Source: Beverwykella pulmonaria (Eukaryota; Ascomycota; Dothideomycetes; Pleosporales; Melanommataceae). Taken from it: a DNA stretch of 64,000 bases. Made by a program: the position numbers and the translations under genes. Of the stretch, positions 1-11,759 are shown in pieces; positions within the stretch are counted from its first letter, which is position 1, and each line of letters starts with the position of its first letter. The stretch is taken from the NCBI GenBank assembly GCA_001599595.1, contig BCHH01000011.1:579894-643893 (forward strand). The letters run 5' to 3'. The notes beneath the pieces were generated by a model that saw only the letters and a program-made list of their open reading frames with translations, made no database searches and was not told the origin of the DNA.

Positions 1-2883
1 CTTGTAGAACTGCCGCAGTGACATGTTCATCTTCCGGGCCATCATGCTGCATACTTCAGCCTCCATGGCAAATGCAGAAACTGTTCTGATATTTCCAATC
101 ACTTCCGCAGCATATTGTGTACTATCTATGAGCGGCTCGGACAAACTTTTATTTTTTCGTGACTGGGATTGTATGCGCAGGAAGCCAGCTATGGATATAA
201 TTGGCACAGCGCCAAAGATAGCCACAAGAGCGAAGCGCCAAGAAACGATGAGGCCGAGGATAGCAACGGAGCTTAGGTTGACCGTTGTAACGGCGAGTGA
301 ACTCAGGATGGTAACAAAACTTTGGAGGTGACTGGGCTGTGACGAAAGACACACTATCAAGAAGCCAGGCGTGTTCGTCGTTTTGTCGAAGAAGGACATG
401 GGTTGTCTGATCAGTCCATGGAAGTATTTTTCGCGGTACACGCGTAAAGCGATGGTACCGCTGATAGATGAGAGTGATCCAAGGGTAAAAAAGGAAAACA
501 GGGAAATCAGTGCGAGTACGAAGAACATAAGAGACCAGAAATTGATGGACCGCACCATGTCCGACTGAGATTTTTGGAAAGACACAACATCATGACCGAA
601 AATGATGGCCTGGGTGGGGTAGATGGCTCCAGTGATGGCGCACACAAGCACGCTTGCTGCACAGATGTACTGCAATGCTTTGCTCCCTGAAATTATGTAT
701 CGGATAGACTGGAAAAAAGACATTAAGTGGTCCTGTGTCATGTCGATTATGGTATCGTCCTCTTGGGCGGCCTGCACTTCCTTTTCCGCGTGATTTACCG
801 AGTATTCCCTGAGCTTCTCCGCGCTTAAAGCCACTAAGTCAGATGTGACAGTGTTACTGGAGAATCGTTGGGGGTCCTCAAAACGATCGTCAGCAGCCAG
901 ATTTTGCGCCATCCAACTCTTGACATAGTCATCGCTCGTTCGTAGCAGGGACTCATGCGTCCCTTCTTCAAACACAGAACCGTTTTTCATCAGCACTATT
1001 CGGTCAGCGCGTTTCACTGTTGCAAGTTTATGGGCAATAATGATCGTGGTTCTCCCTCGAGAGACTCTGTCAATGGTGGCTTGTACGAGGCGTTCAGAGT
1101 CGGCATCTAGTGCCGAGGTTGCTTCGTCGAAGATAAGTATAACGGGATTTGAGATAATAGCTCGTGCAATTGCAACGCGCTGTCGCTGGCCGCCGCTTAA
1201 AAGATTGCCGCAATTGCCTACGACGGTGTCGTAACGGTCTGGTAGTTGAGAGATGAAGTCATGGGCCTGCATGTCCTTGCAGACTTTTATGACGAGCCTG
1301 CGTTTTTCTCTGTCGGACAAGCCATTGTACGGACTTCCAATCAGACCGTGAACGATGTTATTGAAAATCGTGTCATTGAATAGTACTGAGTCCTAGAACA
1401 TGAGTCAGTGGGCGAGAAGCGAAAGGGCACGGGTCATACTTGTTGCACGACTCTGACGTTAGTCCGGAGGGACTTCACATTGTAACTTTCAATATCTGAT
1501 CCATTTATTTTGATGCTACCAGAAGATGTGTTGTAGAATCGTTGCAGCAAATTAATAATTGAGCTTTTGCCACATCCACTGGGTCCTATTACTGCAGTGG
1601 TCTTTCCGGCCCCAAACGTGAGGTTAAGCTTGTTGAGTACCTTCACCGTGGGACGACTTGGATACGCGAAATCTACGTCGTGAAACTCAATACGCGAGTA
1701 AGAGGCAATGAGCGGCACGCCCGATTTGGAGAAAGGGTCCAGTTTAGGTTGCATGTTCATGACCGATTTCAGTGACGAGTGCGCAGCTCTCGCCTGTGCT
1801 ACAAGGCCGTACAATGGTAGAAGTAACCTCAGTGCGTTCATCCCGGTATTCAAGGAAATAAGAACGCTTCGCACAAAATGTTAGTATGTCGTCTCCAAGG
1901 CTCAAAGCCAATGTCTCAACTCACATGCAAATCGCTCCGCCACTGTCGATTTCTCCATTCCTCAACAGTCGTGTTCCATACCAGAATGCTAGTGCATAGG
2001 TACACAAGACAGCAAAGTATGTGATGGCATACTGCGATGCTACAACAGGGCTTTTGAGGAATGCAGTCTTCTTAGCCGTTTCCAATATGCCTGCATACCG
2101 ACTTCCAAACTTCGACGTTGCGCGGCACGCGGTTACTGTGCGAATGCCGCCGATACACTCCTCGGCCAACGTCGCTGCTTCCGCTTCAATAGCTTGGATA
2201 CGCTGTTCCAGCTTGACATCAATTGTCGCAGTGATGACATCTTTCAATATGAGAACCACGATGACGTACACCAAGCCTAGCGTGAGACGCCAGCTCCAGT
2301 AGAAGGCAATAACCATTGATGTTATGACCGTCGACGCCGCTTGCAGGACGGTTCCAAACTTCTCGGCAAGGGCGTCTTCAATAACGCTAGCGTTCGTGGA
2401 GAGATCGGTGGCGGCATTCGATTTGGAGACGTGCTCGATATCCTGGGACACGACGGCCTTAAGGTACAGCGCCCGCAGCCGCATCGTGTAGCGCATTGCG
2501 GCGATGGAAAATAGAATGCCGTACGCGCACACGAGAAACCATTGGCCGATGAAAACGAATAGGAGGAGGAGGACCTTGGTGTTGATTTCGTGCTTCAGAT
2601 GCGCCAGGCTCTCATCCCCACTCTTGCTGTTATACAGATTGACCAGGTGGCCAAAGAGAACAGCCATCAACGGTCGTGCGGTCCCGGCCCCGGCGGCAGC
2701 GAGCGCACCGAGGACCTGGAGGGTTATGGTGATGGCCTGCGAACGCATGGTACGCTTCCATTGGGACGCTCGAGGGGGTGCCAATTCCGTAAACTCTTCT
2801 TCGTCTTCCTCTTCCAGGCGACAGTCCCCATGAATCTCAACATCTTCAACAGCCATGGCTGCTTGAAAAGTTGACCGAGCCAA
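1..2883 (-). CDS. ABCB/MDR-type ABC transporter, 3' part beyond the window
   Basis: Full-size ABC exporter of the multidrug-resistance type, acting in a cell membrane and powered by ATP. The coding strand reads right to left in three visible exons: 2883-1925, 1866-1440 and 1392 to the edge. The introns are 1867-1924 (GTGAGT donor, TACTAAC branch) and 1393-1439. The N-terminus has the family's first transmembrane block, including GALAAAGAGTARPLMAVLFG. The first nucleotide-binding domain has Walker A GPSGCGKSS, signature LSGGQRQR and Walker B VILIFDEATSALD. A second transmembrane block follows (SSISGTIAVRVYREKYF, then AAEVIGNIRTVSAFAMEAEV) and is cut by the edge, so the second ATPase domain is not visible. 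The ATG at 2856 lies in a better start context than 2883 and may be the true start. Such pumps often export secondary metabolites, but the substrate cannot be told. Confidence 0.93.
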
Positions 2884-3331
2884 ATTACCTTAGAAGGGTG
2901 TTCGCAGGAGCTGCAAAAAGCCGTTTGGCCAAAGGGGACCAAGGACTGGCATCTAAAAGAAGGTTGCGGCGTTGCTGTGCCTCAGTGAGACGTTCTAGCG
3001 TAATGGTAATAGCGGCAGGTGCGCCCACCACACTAGGAAGAAGCCCCTGCCCGCTATTTGTCCCCCCCGCTGGTGGGTAACGCAGAGAGAGCGATATAAT
3101 CTATCGTAAGATGCATCAGAGACGGGTGGTACAACGTCGAAGCTGCACAACCTGCATGGGTATTTAACTTTTTCTTACCCATCATCCATCTCACTGTAGT
3201 ACAAGGCGTAGTCCGACGACAATAGCACTATTCGTGTTAGGCACATTCGTTCGAAGCATTCCAAAGGGTCCATTGTAACAACGAGCGTGGTGAAAGAACT
3301 GCCTTCCATTTTAAACTACCAAAAGAAACTC

Positions 3332-3335
3332 TCAA

Positions 3336-3388
<53 letters not shown>

Positions 3389-3616
3389 GTTCTTCTGGAT
3401 AATATCTCCGTTATATATGATAAGTGCAGAGTCCACATCCTGAACGGGAGCTCTAGAAACGACATTGGCTTCTGCAACAGGTGCAGCATCGCGGGCATCG
3501 ACTGCACAGCCGTCAGCTCGGTCACCCGGATCATGGACACTCTGCCTACTATTTGCCATCATGGGCGCAGCAAGTGTAAATGGCAGAAATGCCAGAGTGA
3601 TGAGCTTAAGCTGCAT
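3332..3616 (-). CDS. small secreted protein candidate with a microsatellite-coded Arg-Glu tail
   Basis: A 94-residue frame starts with a clear signal peptide (MQLKLITLAFLPFTLAAP), followed by a polar region containing VDARDAAPVAEANVVSRAP and SALIIYNGD. A TATATTTAAT box lies about 90-100 bp upstream. The last third is an (Arg-Glu)n run read from the GA strand of the (TC)n microsatellite, then a stop. The tail is probably length-variable, or the true 3' end may be reached by an intron I could not place. No homologue is recognised. It lies between the ABC transporter and the hAT insertion, on the transporter's strand. It could be an effector, a pro-peptide, or a chance frame. Confidence 0.42.
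3339..3385. repeat. (TC)n microsatellite
   Basis: Uninterrupted 47-bp TC dinucleotide run, about 23.5 copies. On the minus strand it encodes alternating Arg and Glu in the small secreted reading frame. Confidence 0.98.
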
Positions 3617-3989
3617 TTTGTCTTCAGTCTTCGCGTTGCGTTCGAATGGGGAACAGGCAGATGTCGGGACGAGTGTAGATTGAAGCGCCCTGGGGATAAC
3701 TGCACTGCCATTAAATATAATGCAACAGCCCTATATCGAGGATAGGCCGAGGACTGCACCGCGGGCTTGCACAATCACCTCTTTCTTTGTATGCATTGGC
3801 TCGGACCCCGACGTTAGATGAGCTGCATCACCCCTTGCTTGTGCCAGTCATGCATTACCTACGTGACGGAACAGTAGTACCAATATATTAAAGTTTCATC
3901 TCTAAAAAACGTTATCCAGTGTTGTTTGTCAGTGTACCGGGTGGGGTTTCCACAGTGTTCAACTGCGAGTTTTCAAACTAGGTGCTATA

Positions 3990-3997
3990 CTCGCCTC
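3990..3997 (+). repeat. hAT target-site duplication, left copy
   Basis: CTCGCCTC directly precedes the terminal CAGCGTTGTAATC and is repeated exactly at 19421-19428. Eight base pairs is the duplication length characteristic of hAT transposases. Confidence 0.95.
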
Positions 3998-4018
3998 CAG
4001 CGTTGTAATCCGTACGTA
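3998..4018 (+). repeat. hAT terminal inverted repeat, left
   Basis: Starts CAGCGTTGTAATC. It matches the reverse complement of 19400-19420 over 13 perfect bases and on to about 20 with one mismatch. Confidence 0.92.
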
Positions 4019-4162
4019 TACCGTACATCCGTAGAAGTTGAAGAACCTGTACGGGTCAATTACGCTGTACGTACGTACGGAAACTGTAGGGTGAATTGAA
4101 CTTACGGATCCAAATCTCCCCCTCGATACGTACGTACGGAGACCGCCGTATATGCCGTATAT
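4011..4162. promoter_or_regulatory. hAT left subterminal repeats
   Basis: Many copies of the palindromic words CGTACGTA, TACGTACG and CCGTATA cluster here just inside the terminal repeat. The same words cluster inside the right end. Clustered short subterminal repeats are the usual transposase-binding sites of hAT elements; binding is inferred. Confidence 0.7.
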
Positions 4163-4774
4163 GGGTGATTTATATAGGTTCTTGGCGTGAAATGTATATG
4201 CTAAGGTTGATGAGATGACTCGCCACGGCTCTGTTTTGTAGCCAGTTTTTCTGTAGCTGTAGTGCTTCAATCGTAGCTCCACCTAGGCGATTTCTATCGT
4301 TGGTAACAGTCCTCCTAGCTCTACTAAACGCCCTCTCGCAGTCACATAAAGTTGATAGGATAGAGAGGTAGTCCAACACCATGCAGTAAAGCGTTGGGTA
4401 ATATTGCTGGCCCACTTTATCCTACTATTGTATTAGGTTGTTGAGCAGCTTGTTGTCTAAGTTGTTAAAACACAAGAGATTGTTGTTGTAGCTAGCGTAG
4501 TACTCCTCCAACTCATTTAACGCCTTAAAGCATTTTGCCCTCCCTTTTGTGCCTATTATATAGTAAAGATTGATGTTAAGAGATTGCTTGTAACAACTAT
4601 TAAAGCTTAAGCCCTTGGGGACCTTCTAGTGCAGAATTTCCTGCAATTGCTCCTTAATCTTATTATTCTCTTCCTCTTCTGCAATAAGCTTAACGTAGTC
4701 CTTAAAGGTTGCTTTTACATCTTTTTTAACTCTTGTATAGTAATCCTTATTATTCTTCTAGGTTTGTTTGAACT

Positions 4775-5264
4775 TGTCACGGTAACCACCGCGACACCAA
4801 TTCCGAACAACGGTCCCGAACGATACCGAACGACGGTCCCGAACGACGGTCCTGAACGACGGTCCCGACAAGTACTGTACTCCGCAGCACAGTACTTCAC
4901 ACACCCGAACTCGCGCACAATACCGACTAATACCCGTTGCGCACATCATCCCATTCTGACTCACAGTACACCGACGGTGACGACCGTCGGCACTGTACTG
5001 CGACTCACAGTTCAACGAGGTCAGCAACTAGCCGACCTGATCTAACCTGAAATACTGAACTGAGTCCCAACCAGGCTCAGCCTGCGCACGAACCAGACCC
5101 CTGACGCACGAACTAGACTAAGTATTTATTGAACCTTGAAGGACCTCTGGTCGAGCTCCTTACGCAACGTCTTGTATAATAATTTATTGCACCTAAGATT
5201 GTATCTGTAGTATCCAATATTTAATTGAACCTTTATCCTCTGCTACTAATAGCCTCTTGTGACA
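4775..5264 (+). repeat. 5' LTR of gypsy copy 1
   Basis: 490 bp, starting TGTCACGGTAACC and ending CTCTTGTGACA. Its left two thirds keep most CpG sites, unlike the partner LTR at 10456-10945. A TATTTATT box at about 5122 precedes TACGCAACGT at 5161, a plausible transcript start. Confidence 0.93.
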
Positions 5265-5282
5265 TTANGTTGNGTTAAACCC
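5265..5282 (+). other. primer-binding site region of gypsy copy 1
   Basis: The bases right after the 5' LTR, partly N here, read TTACGTTGCGTCAAACCC in copy 2. ACGTTGCGT within it is the exact complement of ACGCAACGT inside the LTR (5162-5170), which suggests self-priming as in Tf1. I do not see a conventional TGG-type tRNA primer match. Confidence 0.55.
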
Positions 5283-5340
5283 TTACNAACATAACAACGC
5301 CAACTAAACTNAATCCTTAGTTAATAGACTTAATNGCAAC

Positions 5341-8300
5341 CTTCTAGGAACAGATGCAGCTTATGCAGACTTCCTTTGCTAAAGCCTTAAGCAATTAACA
5401 ACAGGCCTTTGAAAAACAAATTGCGTCTCTACACAAAGAGATACAAACAATTAAGTCAAAGACTCTGTCCCCTAATGCGTCTAACACAGACTAACTAGTA
5501 ACAGAATTAAACAATAGATTAAAAGCTGTAGAATCTCTAGCCTACCTACAGATCTCTACTATAGTTACCCTATTATCTACACCTAACAGCTTGCTAACGC
5601 AACTAACCACTAAGCCAACTAATACCACCTGCTAAACTAAATAACTACCTAATCCCCCTCTCTTTACTAGCAAATAACAGGAACTACCTACCTTCCTGTC
5701 TCAACTTAAGAACAAGCTACACAGAAACCTTAACTAATATCCTACAGAACTTAAACGCCTTTAATACTTAATTACACGCCTCTAAGACAACGCTGCTCTC
5801 CTAGTTAATTCCTTCTCCCTAGAATTAGTAGAAGAACTTGTGAACCTGTTACAATCTACGTATGGCGACCTAAACTAACAAGCTACTGCACAAAGAAAAC
5901 TAGCAAGACTCTACTAAGGAAAGAAGAGCTTCTCTTTATACTTTGCTAAGTTCTATTGCTACAGACAAGAATCTAGATGGAATGACACAGCACTGCTAGA
6001 CTGCTTGCTTAAATTACTAAACAAGGACCTCTAAGGAGCCCTTATTAGTGTAGACTTCCCTAAAAAACTTATTAACTGTGCCAACATTATTGGCAAATAA
6101 TACAACAACATGCTCTGCCTGCTGCCCTGTTGCTAACCCTACAAACATTCTGCTGCCTAACCAACTTAATTAACCTACGCTGCTGCTGCTAAACAAGACC
6201 TAGACGCTATAGAAATTGACCTAGCAGGTTACGCCCTAGTAGGATTAGCTGAACGCTAGAAACAGATAAAGGAGGGTTGTTGCTTTAAATGTAACTTAAA
6301 GAATTACATCTCCCTGCAATGCACTGTCCCTATACCTGCTGCTAGAGCAACTAGCACTAGCTAACCTCCCTTGGCTCTAACCTAAACACAACAGAACTTA
6401 TTGTCTACTATAAGTTCTACAGTATTGTTAACTGTTACTAACTGTTGGCCACAATTACGCAGTCCTTGCGACAAGCACAACCTGTCCCTAAAAGGAAAGT
6501 CCTGAGCGTAAGCTGCTGCCTAGGACTGCGCCCTTACTAGATTTCTACTAACCTATGGCTTACACCTCCTAAACTAAGCTTATAGAAATACCACATTAAT
6601 ATTCCTGTTAGCCTCTAATAAGACATAGTAACCTATAGCACGTTTTGCTTAGTTGACTTAGGAGCTACTAGTTGCGGCTACATAAACAGATCTCTAGCGC
6701 GCAAACTAAAACTCTGACTAACTCTGCTGGCCTAGCTATTAATACCTACTAGTTTTAACAGCAAACAACTTAAAGGAGGTACAATTACTAATATAGTAAT
6801 AATAACCCTCTAGCATATAAACTACTATAAACGCATCTGCCTCTTTGTTACAACTACTAGCTAACATAATATAATTCTTGGCTAACTATAGTTGTACAAA
6901 CATAGGGTTGTCCCTAACTATAACAACAGACAACTCCTGTTTAACGCCCCCTAATGCTAGACGCACTGTCTGCGCCAACTTAAGACCCTAGATGTACTAT
7001 GTAACACAGTACAAAATACGCACAGTGCAGCACAACACAAACTATTAGCAACTGTCTACAACTGTCCCCTAAAACTAACCTGTAAACTAAAGCGTTGTCT
7101 TAAACTTACCACCTAAACCTAACACTATTATGCAATAGCTAAGATAAACTAACAGTTGTCTACAGATGACCTTACTTACAAACATAAAGCTTCTCCTCCT
7201 GTTACTAAGAGAGGCAACACTAAACCTAAACCTAAACCTAAACCTAAACTAACGTCTACCCTAGAAATAGACATCTACTGCATTAGAGCCGCCCTGTTCC
7301 TCTGCAGTGCCTAATAACATAATTACAAAATCTTTGCAGTTACTATAGCTAACATTAATAAAGCCTTGGCTCCTAAGGAGCACACTAATCTAGCTATAAA
7401 GGTCCTAGTAGAATACTACAACCTGTTGCATGTATTCTCCTGCAAGGAAGCTAATAAGATTCCCCTAAGAAGATTATACAACTACAAGATTATCCTGCAG
7501 GATGGAAAGGAACACAGCTTTAGACTACTATATAGTATGTCACAGAATAAACTAAAAGTACTACAAAAGTATCTTAACAATCACCTGGCCAAAGGATTTA
7601 TATAAGCTAGCTCCTCTCCTGTTGCATTACCTGTTATCTTTGTAAAGAAACCTAGAGGTGGTCTCTAATTCTGCGTTAACTACTGTGCCCTAAATACTTT
7701 AACTGTTAAGAACTGTTACCTAATCCTACTAATACAAGAAACCCTAAGCTAACTTAGCAAGGCTAAATACTACACAAAACTTGATATTATCGCCGCCTTT
7801 AACAAACTGCGCATTGCTAAAGGAGATAAATAGTTGACTGCCTTCTAAACCTAATATGGCCTGTTTGAATACCTAGTTATGCCCTTTGGTCTAGCTAATG
7901 CTCTAAGCATGTTCTAGCACTTTGTAAATAATGTCCTGCGTCCTTATCTTAACATCTTCTGTACTGCGTACATTGACAACATCCTAATCTACAGTAACTC
8001 TCTAAAGAAACATAAGAAACACGTCTAACTTGTCCTTACAGCCCTTAAGGAACATAGTATACAACTTAATATTAACAAGTGCAAGTTCCATAAAACTAAA
8101 GTTACCTACCTTAGATATGTGATATCAACTAACAGCATTAAGATAGACCCAAAGAAGGTACAAGCTATTGTTAAGTGGGAGTACCTAAAGAACGTCTAAG
8201 ACGTTAGAGCCTTTATAGGATTTGCCAACTTCTACAGGAGATTTATTAACAATTTCTCTAGGATTGTTGCTCCTCTAATTGCTCTTACCTAAAAGGAAAT

Positions 8301-10430
8301 CCTGTTCTGTTTTAATCTAACCTGTCAACATGCCTTTAACAACCTAAAGAACGCGTTTGTATCTGCTCTAATCCTCCAACACTTTAACCCTAATCTACTA
8401 ATAGTAGTTAAGGCTAACTCTTCTAACTACGTAACTGCTAGCATTATCTTGCAGCAAGATGCNAAAGGAATCCTAAGACTAGTTGCGTACTTTTTAAAAC
8501 GCATAAACCCTGCTAAGTGTAACTATAAGATCTACAACAAGGAGTTACTNGCAATTATCTAATGCTTTAAACAATAGCAACCTAAACTTAAAGGAGCCTT
8601 GTTCCTAATACAAGTACTAAGTAATTATAAGAACCTGCAGTACTTTACTACTATAAAACAACTAAGCCACTAGCAAGCGCGGTGGTCTAAATACCTGTCC
8701 TAATTTGATTTTACAATTACCTACTAGCCTAGCAAGTATGGTGAGAAGCCTAATGCACTGACACAACAATCCTAGGACAAACTAGGCAAGGATTAAGCCT
8801 AAGAAGCCTGCAAGCAAACACTACTCTACCCTAACTTGTTTAATAACCCTATAGGGGTTGACAAGAAGGCTTCCTTAGCACCCCTATACACTAAACTAAA
8901 CCTAGTGGAGACTAACTAATCTATCCAACAAATTATTGCTGACAAATATGCGAATAACAAGTTTATCTTAGAGATTTTGGGTCTCCTGCGCTCTAGCACA
9001 CAATAGTTAAAGAAGATCTCCCTTAGTAAGTGCAAGGACTGTTAAGGACAGTTGTATTTCTGGAACTAACTTGTGATACCTAACTACAACAAACTAAAGC
9101 TAAAGCTGTTATAACTAGCCTATAACTTGCCTGTAGGGGGCTACTTAGGTTGCAGCAAGACCCTAGATATCCTGCAAAGAGAATACTACTAGCACAGCAT
9201 GTTTAAGACAATTAGATGATACATATTGTGTTGCCACACATGCTAACAGTTGAAAGCCTCCTGCAAGAAACAACATAGCCTGCTGAAACTACTACTAGTG
9301 CCTAAACTAAGATAGCAACACATCTCTATTAACTTTGTTACTAAACTACCTAAATCTAAAGGCTGCACAAACATTATAGTAGTAGTTGATTGCTTAACTA
9401 AGTATTGACACCTAATTCTGTGTGCTAGTATCCAAGCTCCTAACGTAGCCAACCTGTTCTACTAACACGTGTGGAAACTACATAGCCTTCCTAACACAAT
9501 TATCTTAGACAGAGGGACGCAGTTTGTCTCTGCATTCTAGACTAAACTCTGTTAGCTACTCTAAATTAATCCCCTATTGTTATCTGCTTTCTATCCCAAG
9601 ACTAATAGATAGACTAAGAACGCTAACGTGGTGATGGAACAAGTCCTACATGCGTTTACAAACTACAGACAAGACAACTAGGTAAGATGGCTACCTGCCG
9701 CAGAATTTAAAGCCAACAACACAACTTCTAAATTAACACAAGTATTACTGTTCCTGGCTACATACAGACAGCACCTACAAATAGGATTTAAGCCTTCCTC
9801 TAAGATTGATAAGCATTGCTTCCAAGCTACCTAAGTGGAAGCTGCAAACTACTTTGTTGACAATATAAAGGAGCTCTAGGAATTTATGCAAGAGGAACTC
9901 CTGTAGGCACAAGCATATTAACAAGAGTATGCAAACTAAAACTAATCACCTGCACCTAACTATAAGGTAGGTAATAAAGTCTAGCTAAACACCTAAAACA
10001 TCTAAACTAAGCGCAAGTCAAAGAAATTAGACTAGAAGAACCTTGGCCTATACCTAATCTTAAGGCTAGTTGGCTTGCACGCCTACTGCCTCAAACTACC
10101 TAAAACTATAAAAATACACCCTGTCTTTTATGTGTTATTACTCTGACCTGCAGCACCTAAATCTAATTACCTGCCTAGCTAACAAAACCTGCCACCTAAA
10201 CCTATAGAGGTTGAAGGTGAAACTAAATAGACTGTTGACAGTGTTGAGGAACTCCGCTACAACTGTTGACGCTAATACTATAAATACCTAGTCTAATAGA
10301 CTAGATATAATAAACTAAGCTAGGAACCTACAACAGAGATAAAAGACACTAAGGCTGTCTTACTATTCTACAAGAAATACCTAAGCATACCTAAACCTGC
10401 CTTAAACCTGCCCTAAACTACCCTTGCAAT
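5341..10430 (+). pseudogene. gag-pol of gypsy copy 1, RIP-degraded
   Basis: Conceptual reading through stops shows a gag zinc knuckle (CCFKC at 6278-6292) and an open segment at 7366-7605 that is the region just before reverse transcriptase (MAPKEHTNL, KEANKIPLRRLYN). Reverse transcriptase follows with YIDN in place of the catalytic YIDD at about 7969, and [17 protein letters not shown] near 8250. Next are RNase H (NKELLAII), integrase at 9240-9560 (LPKSKGCTNIIVVVDCLTKY, then ILDRGTQFVSAF) and a chromodomain-like end near 10200-10390. In-frame stops sit mainly where CAA, CAG or CGA would be expected, so C to T changes explain them. Confidence 0.88.
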
Positions 10431-10437
10431 TTGCTTA

Positions 10438-10455
10438 AATCTAAGAGGGGGGTAC
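10438..10455 (+). other. polypurine tract of gypsy copy 1
   Basis: AAGAGGGGGG lies directly before the 3' LTR. It is the expected plus-strand primer for reverse transcription. Confidence 0.75.
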
Positions 10456-10945
10456 TGTTATAGTAACTACTGTGACACTAATTCTAAACAATAGTCCTAA
10501 ATAATACTAAACAACAGTCCTAAACAATAGTCCTGAACAACAGTCCTAACAAGTACTGTACTCTGCAGCACAGTACTTTACACACCTAAACTTGCGCACA
10601 ATACTAACTAATACCTGTTGCGCACATCATCCTATTCTGACTCACAGTACACTAACAGTGACAACTATTAGCACTGTACTGCGACTCACAGTTCAACAAG
10701 GTTGGCAACTAGCTAACCCAATCTAACCTAAAATACTAAACTAAGTCCCAACTAGGCTTAGCCTGCGCACGAACCAGACCCCTAACGCATGAACTAGACT
10801 AAGTATTTATTGAACCTTAAAGGACCTCTAGTTGAGCTCCTTACGCAACGTCTTGTATAATAATTTATCGCACCTGAGATTGTATCCATAGTATCCAATA
10901 TTTAATTGAACCTTTATCCTCTGCTACTGATAGCCTCTTGTGACA
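10456..10945 (+). repeat. 3' LTR of gypsy copy 1
   Basis: 490 bp, aligned end to end with 4775-5264 but with most CpG and many CpA or TpG sites converted to TpA. Confidence 0.92.
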
Positions 10946-11273
10946 GAACTAGGCAATCTAAAGTTAAGGGTTTAACACAGTAGCTACTAAGTATAGGGAT
11001 GGCTTAGAGTCAAAGATTACTTTAGTCTAATAGCTGTTGAGCTTCTTAAAACCTTAATTAACAGCTAACTTAAGGAAGCTGTTTGGGTGTTAAACAAGGC
11101 GCGCCTTTTGCTTATAAAGCTCCTTGTTAAGTATGTTAAGATTAACAATTGTTTGCTAGAGAGAGCTGAAGCCTAATTTGCTAGTATTGCCTTTAAGTCT
11201 TTTAGTTATCTTATAAAATAGTTGTAGGAAGTTAGCTAAGAGCTTCACCTTATCCTAGTTATCTGTCACGAGA

Positions 11274-11753
11274 GGCTATCGGTAGCAGAGGATAAAGGTT
11301 CAATTAAATACTAGATACTACAGATACAATCTTAGGTGCGATAAATTATCATACAAGACGTTGCGTAAGGAGCTCAACTAGAGGTCCTTCAAGGTTTAAT
11401 AAATACTCAGTCTGGTTTGTGCGTTAGGGGTCTAGTTTGTGCGTGGGCTAAGCCTGGTTGGGACTTGGTTTAGTATTTTAGGTTAGATTGGGTTAGCTAG
11501 TTGCTAACCTTGTTGAACTGTGAGTTGCAGTACAGTGCCAACAGTTGTCACTGTTGGTGTACTGTGAGTTAGAATAGGATGATGTGCGCAATAGGTATTA
11601 GTTGGTATTGTGCGCGAGTTTGGGTGTGTGAAGTACTATGCTGTGGAGTACAGTACTTGTTAGGACTGTTGTTCAGGACTGTTGTTTGGGACTGTTGTTT
11701 AGTATTGTTTAGGACTGTTGTTTAGAATTAGTGTCGTGGTAGTTACTGTAACA
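11274..11753 (-). repeat. 3' LTR of gypsy copy 2
   Basis: 480 bp, heavily transition-mutated. The polypurine tract complement (ACCCCCCTCTTAG) follows at about 11755. Confidence 0.9.
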
Positions 11754-11759
11754 GTACCC

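Larger units (their letters stand above)
4775..10945 (+). mobile_element. Ty3/gypsy chromovirus copy 1
   Basis: A 6.17-kb LTR retrotransposon with 490-bp LTRs at both ends (TG...CA) and the 5-bp target duplication GAACT at 4770-4774 and 10946-10950. Domain order is gag with a zinc knuckle, a retropepsin-like region, reverse transcriptase, RNase H, integrase and a C-terminal chromodomain. That order defines Ty3/gypsy elements of the chromovirus branch. All reading frames are destroyed by TAA and TAG codons. The few N bases of the window lie in this copy (around 5268-5335, 8463 and 8550). Confidence 0.93.

Noticed and set aside
3287..3745. Plus-strand frame of 152 codons through the TC microsatellite
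   Set aside because: The Ser-Leu run is only the repeat; there are no domains, and the minus-strand frame has a convincing signal peptide.
4629..5045. Frames around the first LTR
   Set aside because: They read through transposon and LTR sequence in no consistent phase with gag-pol or transposase.
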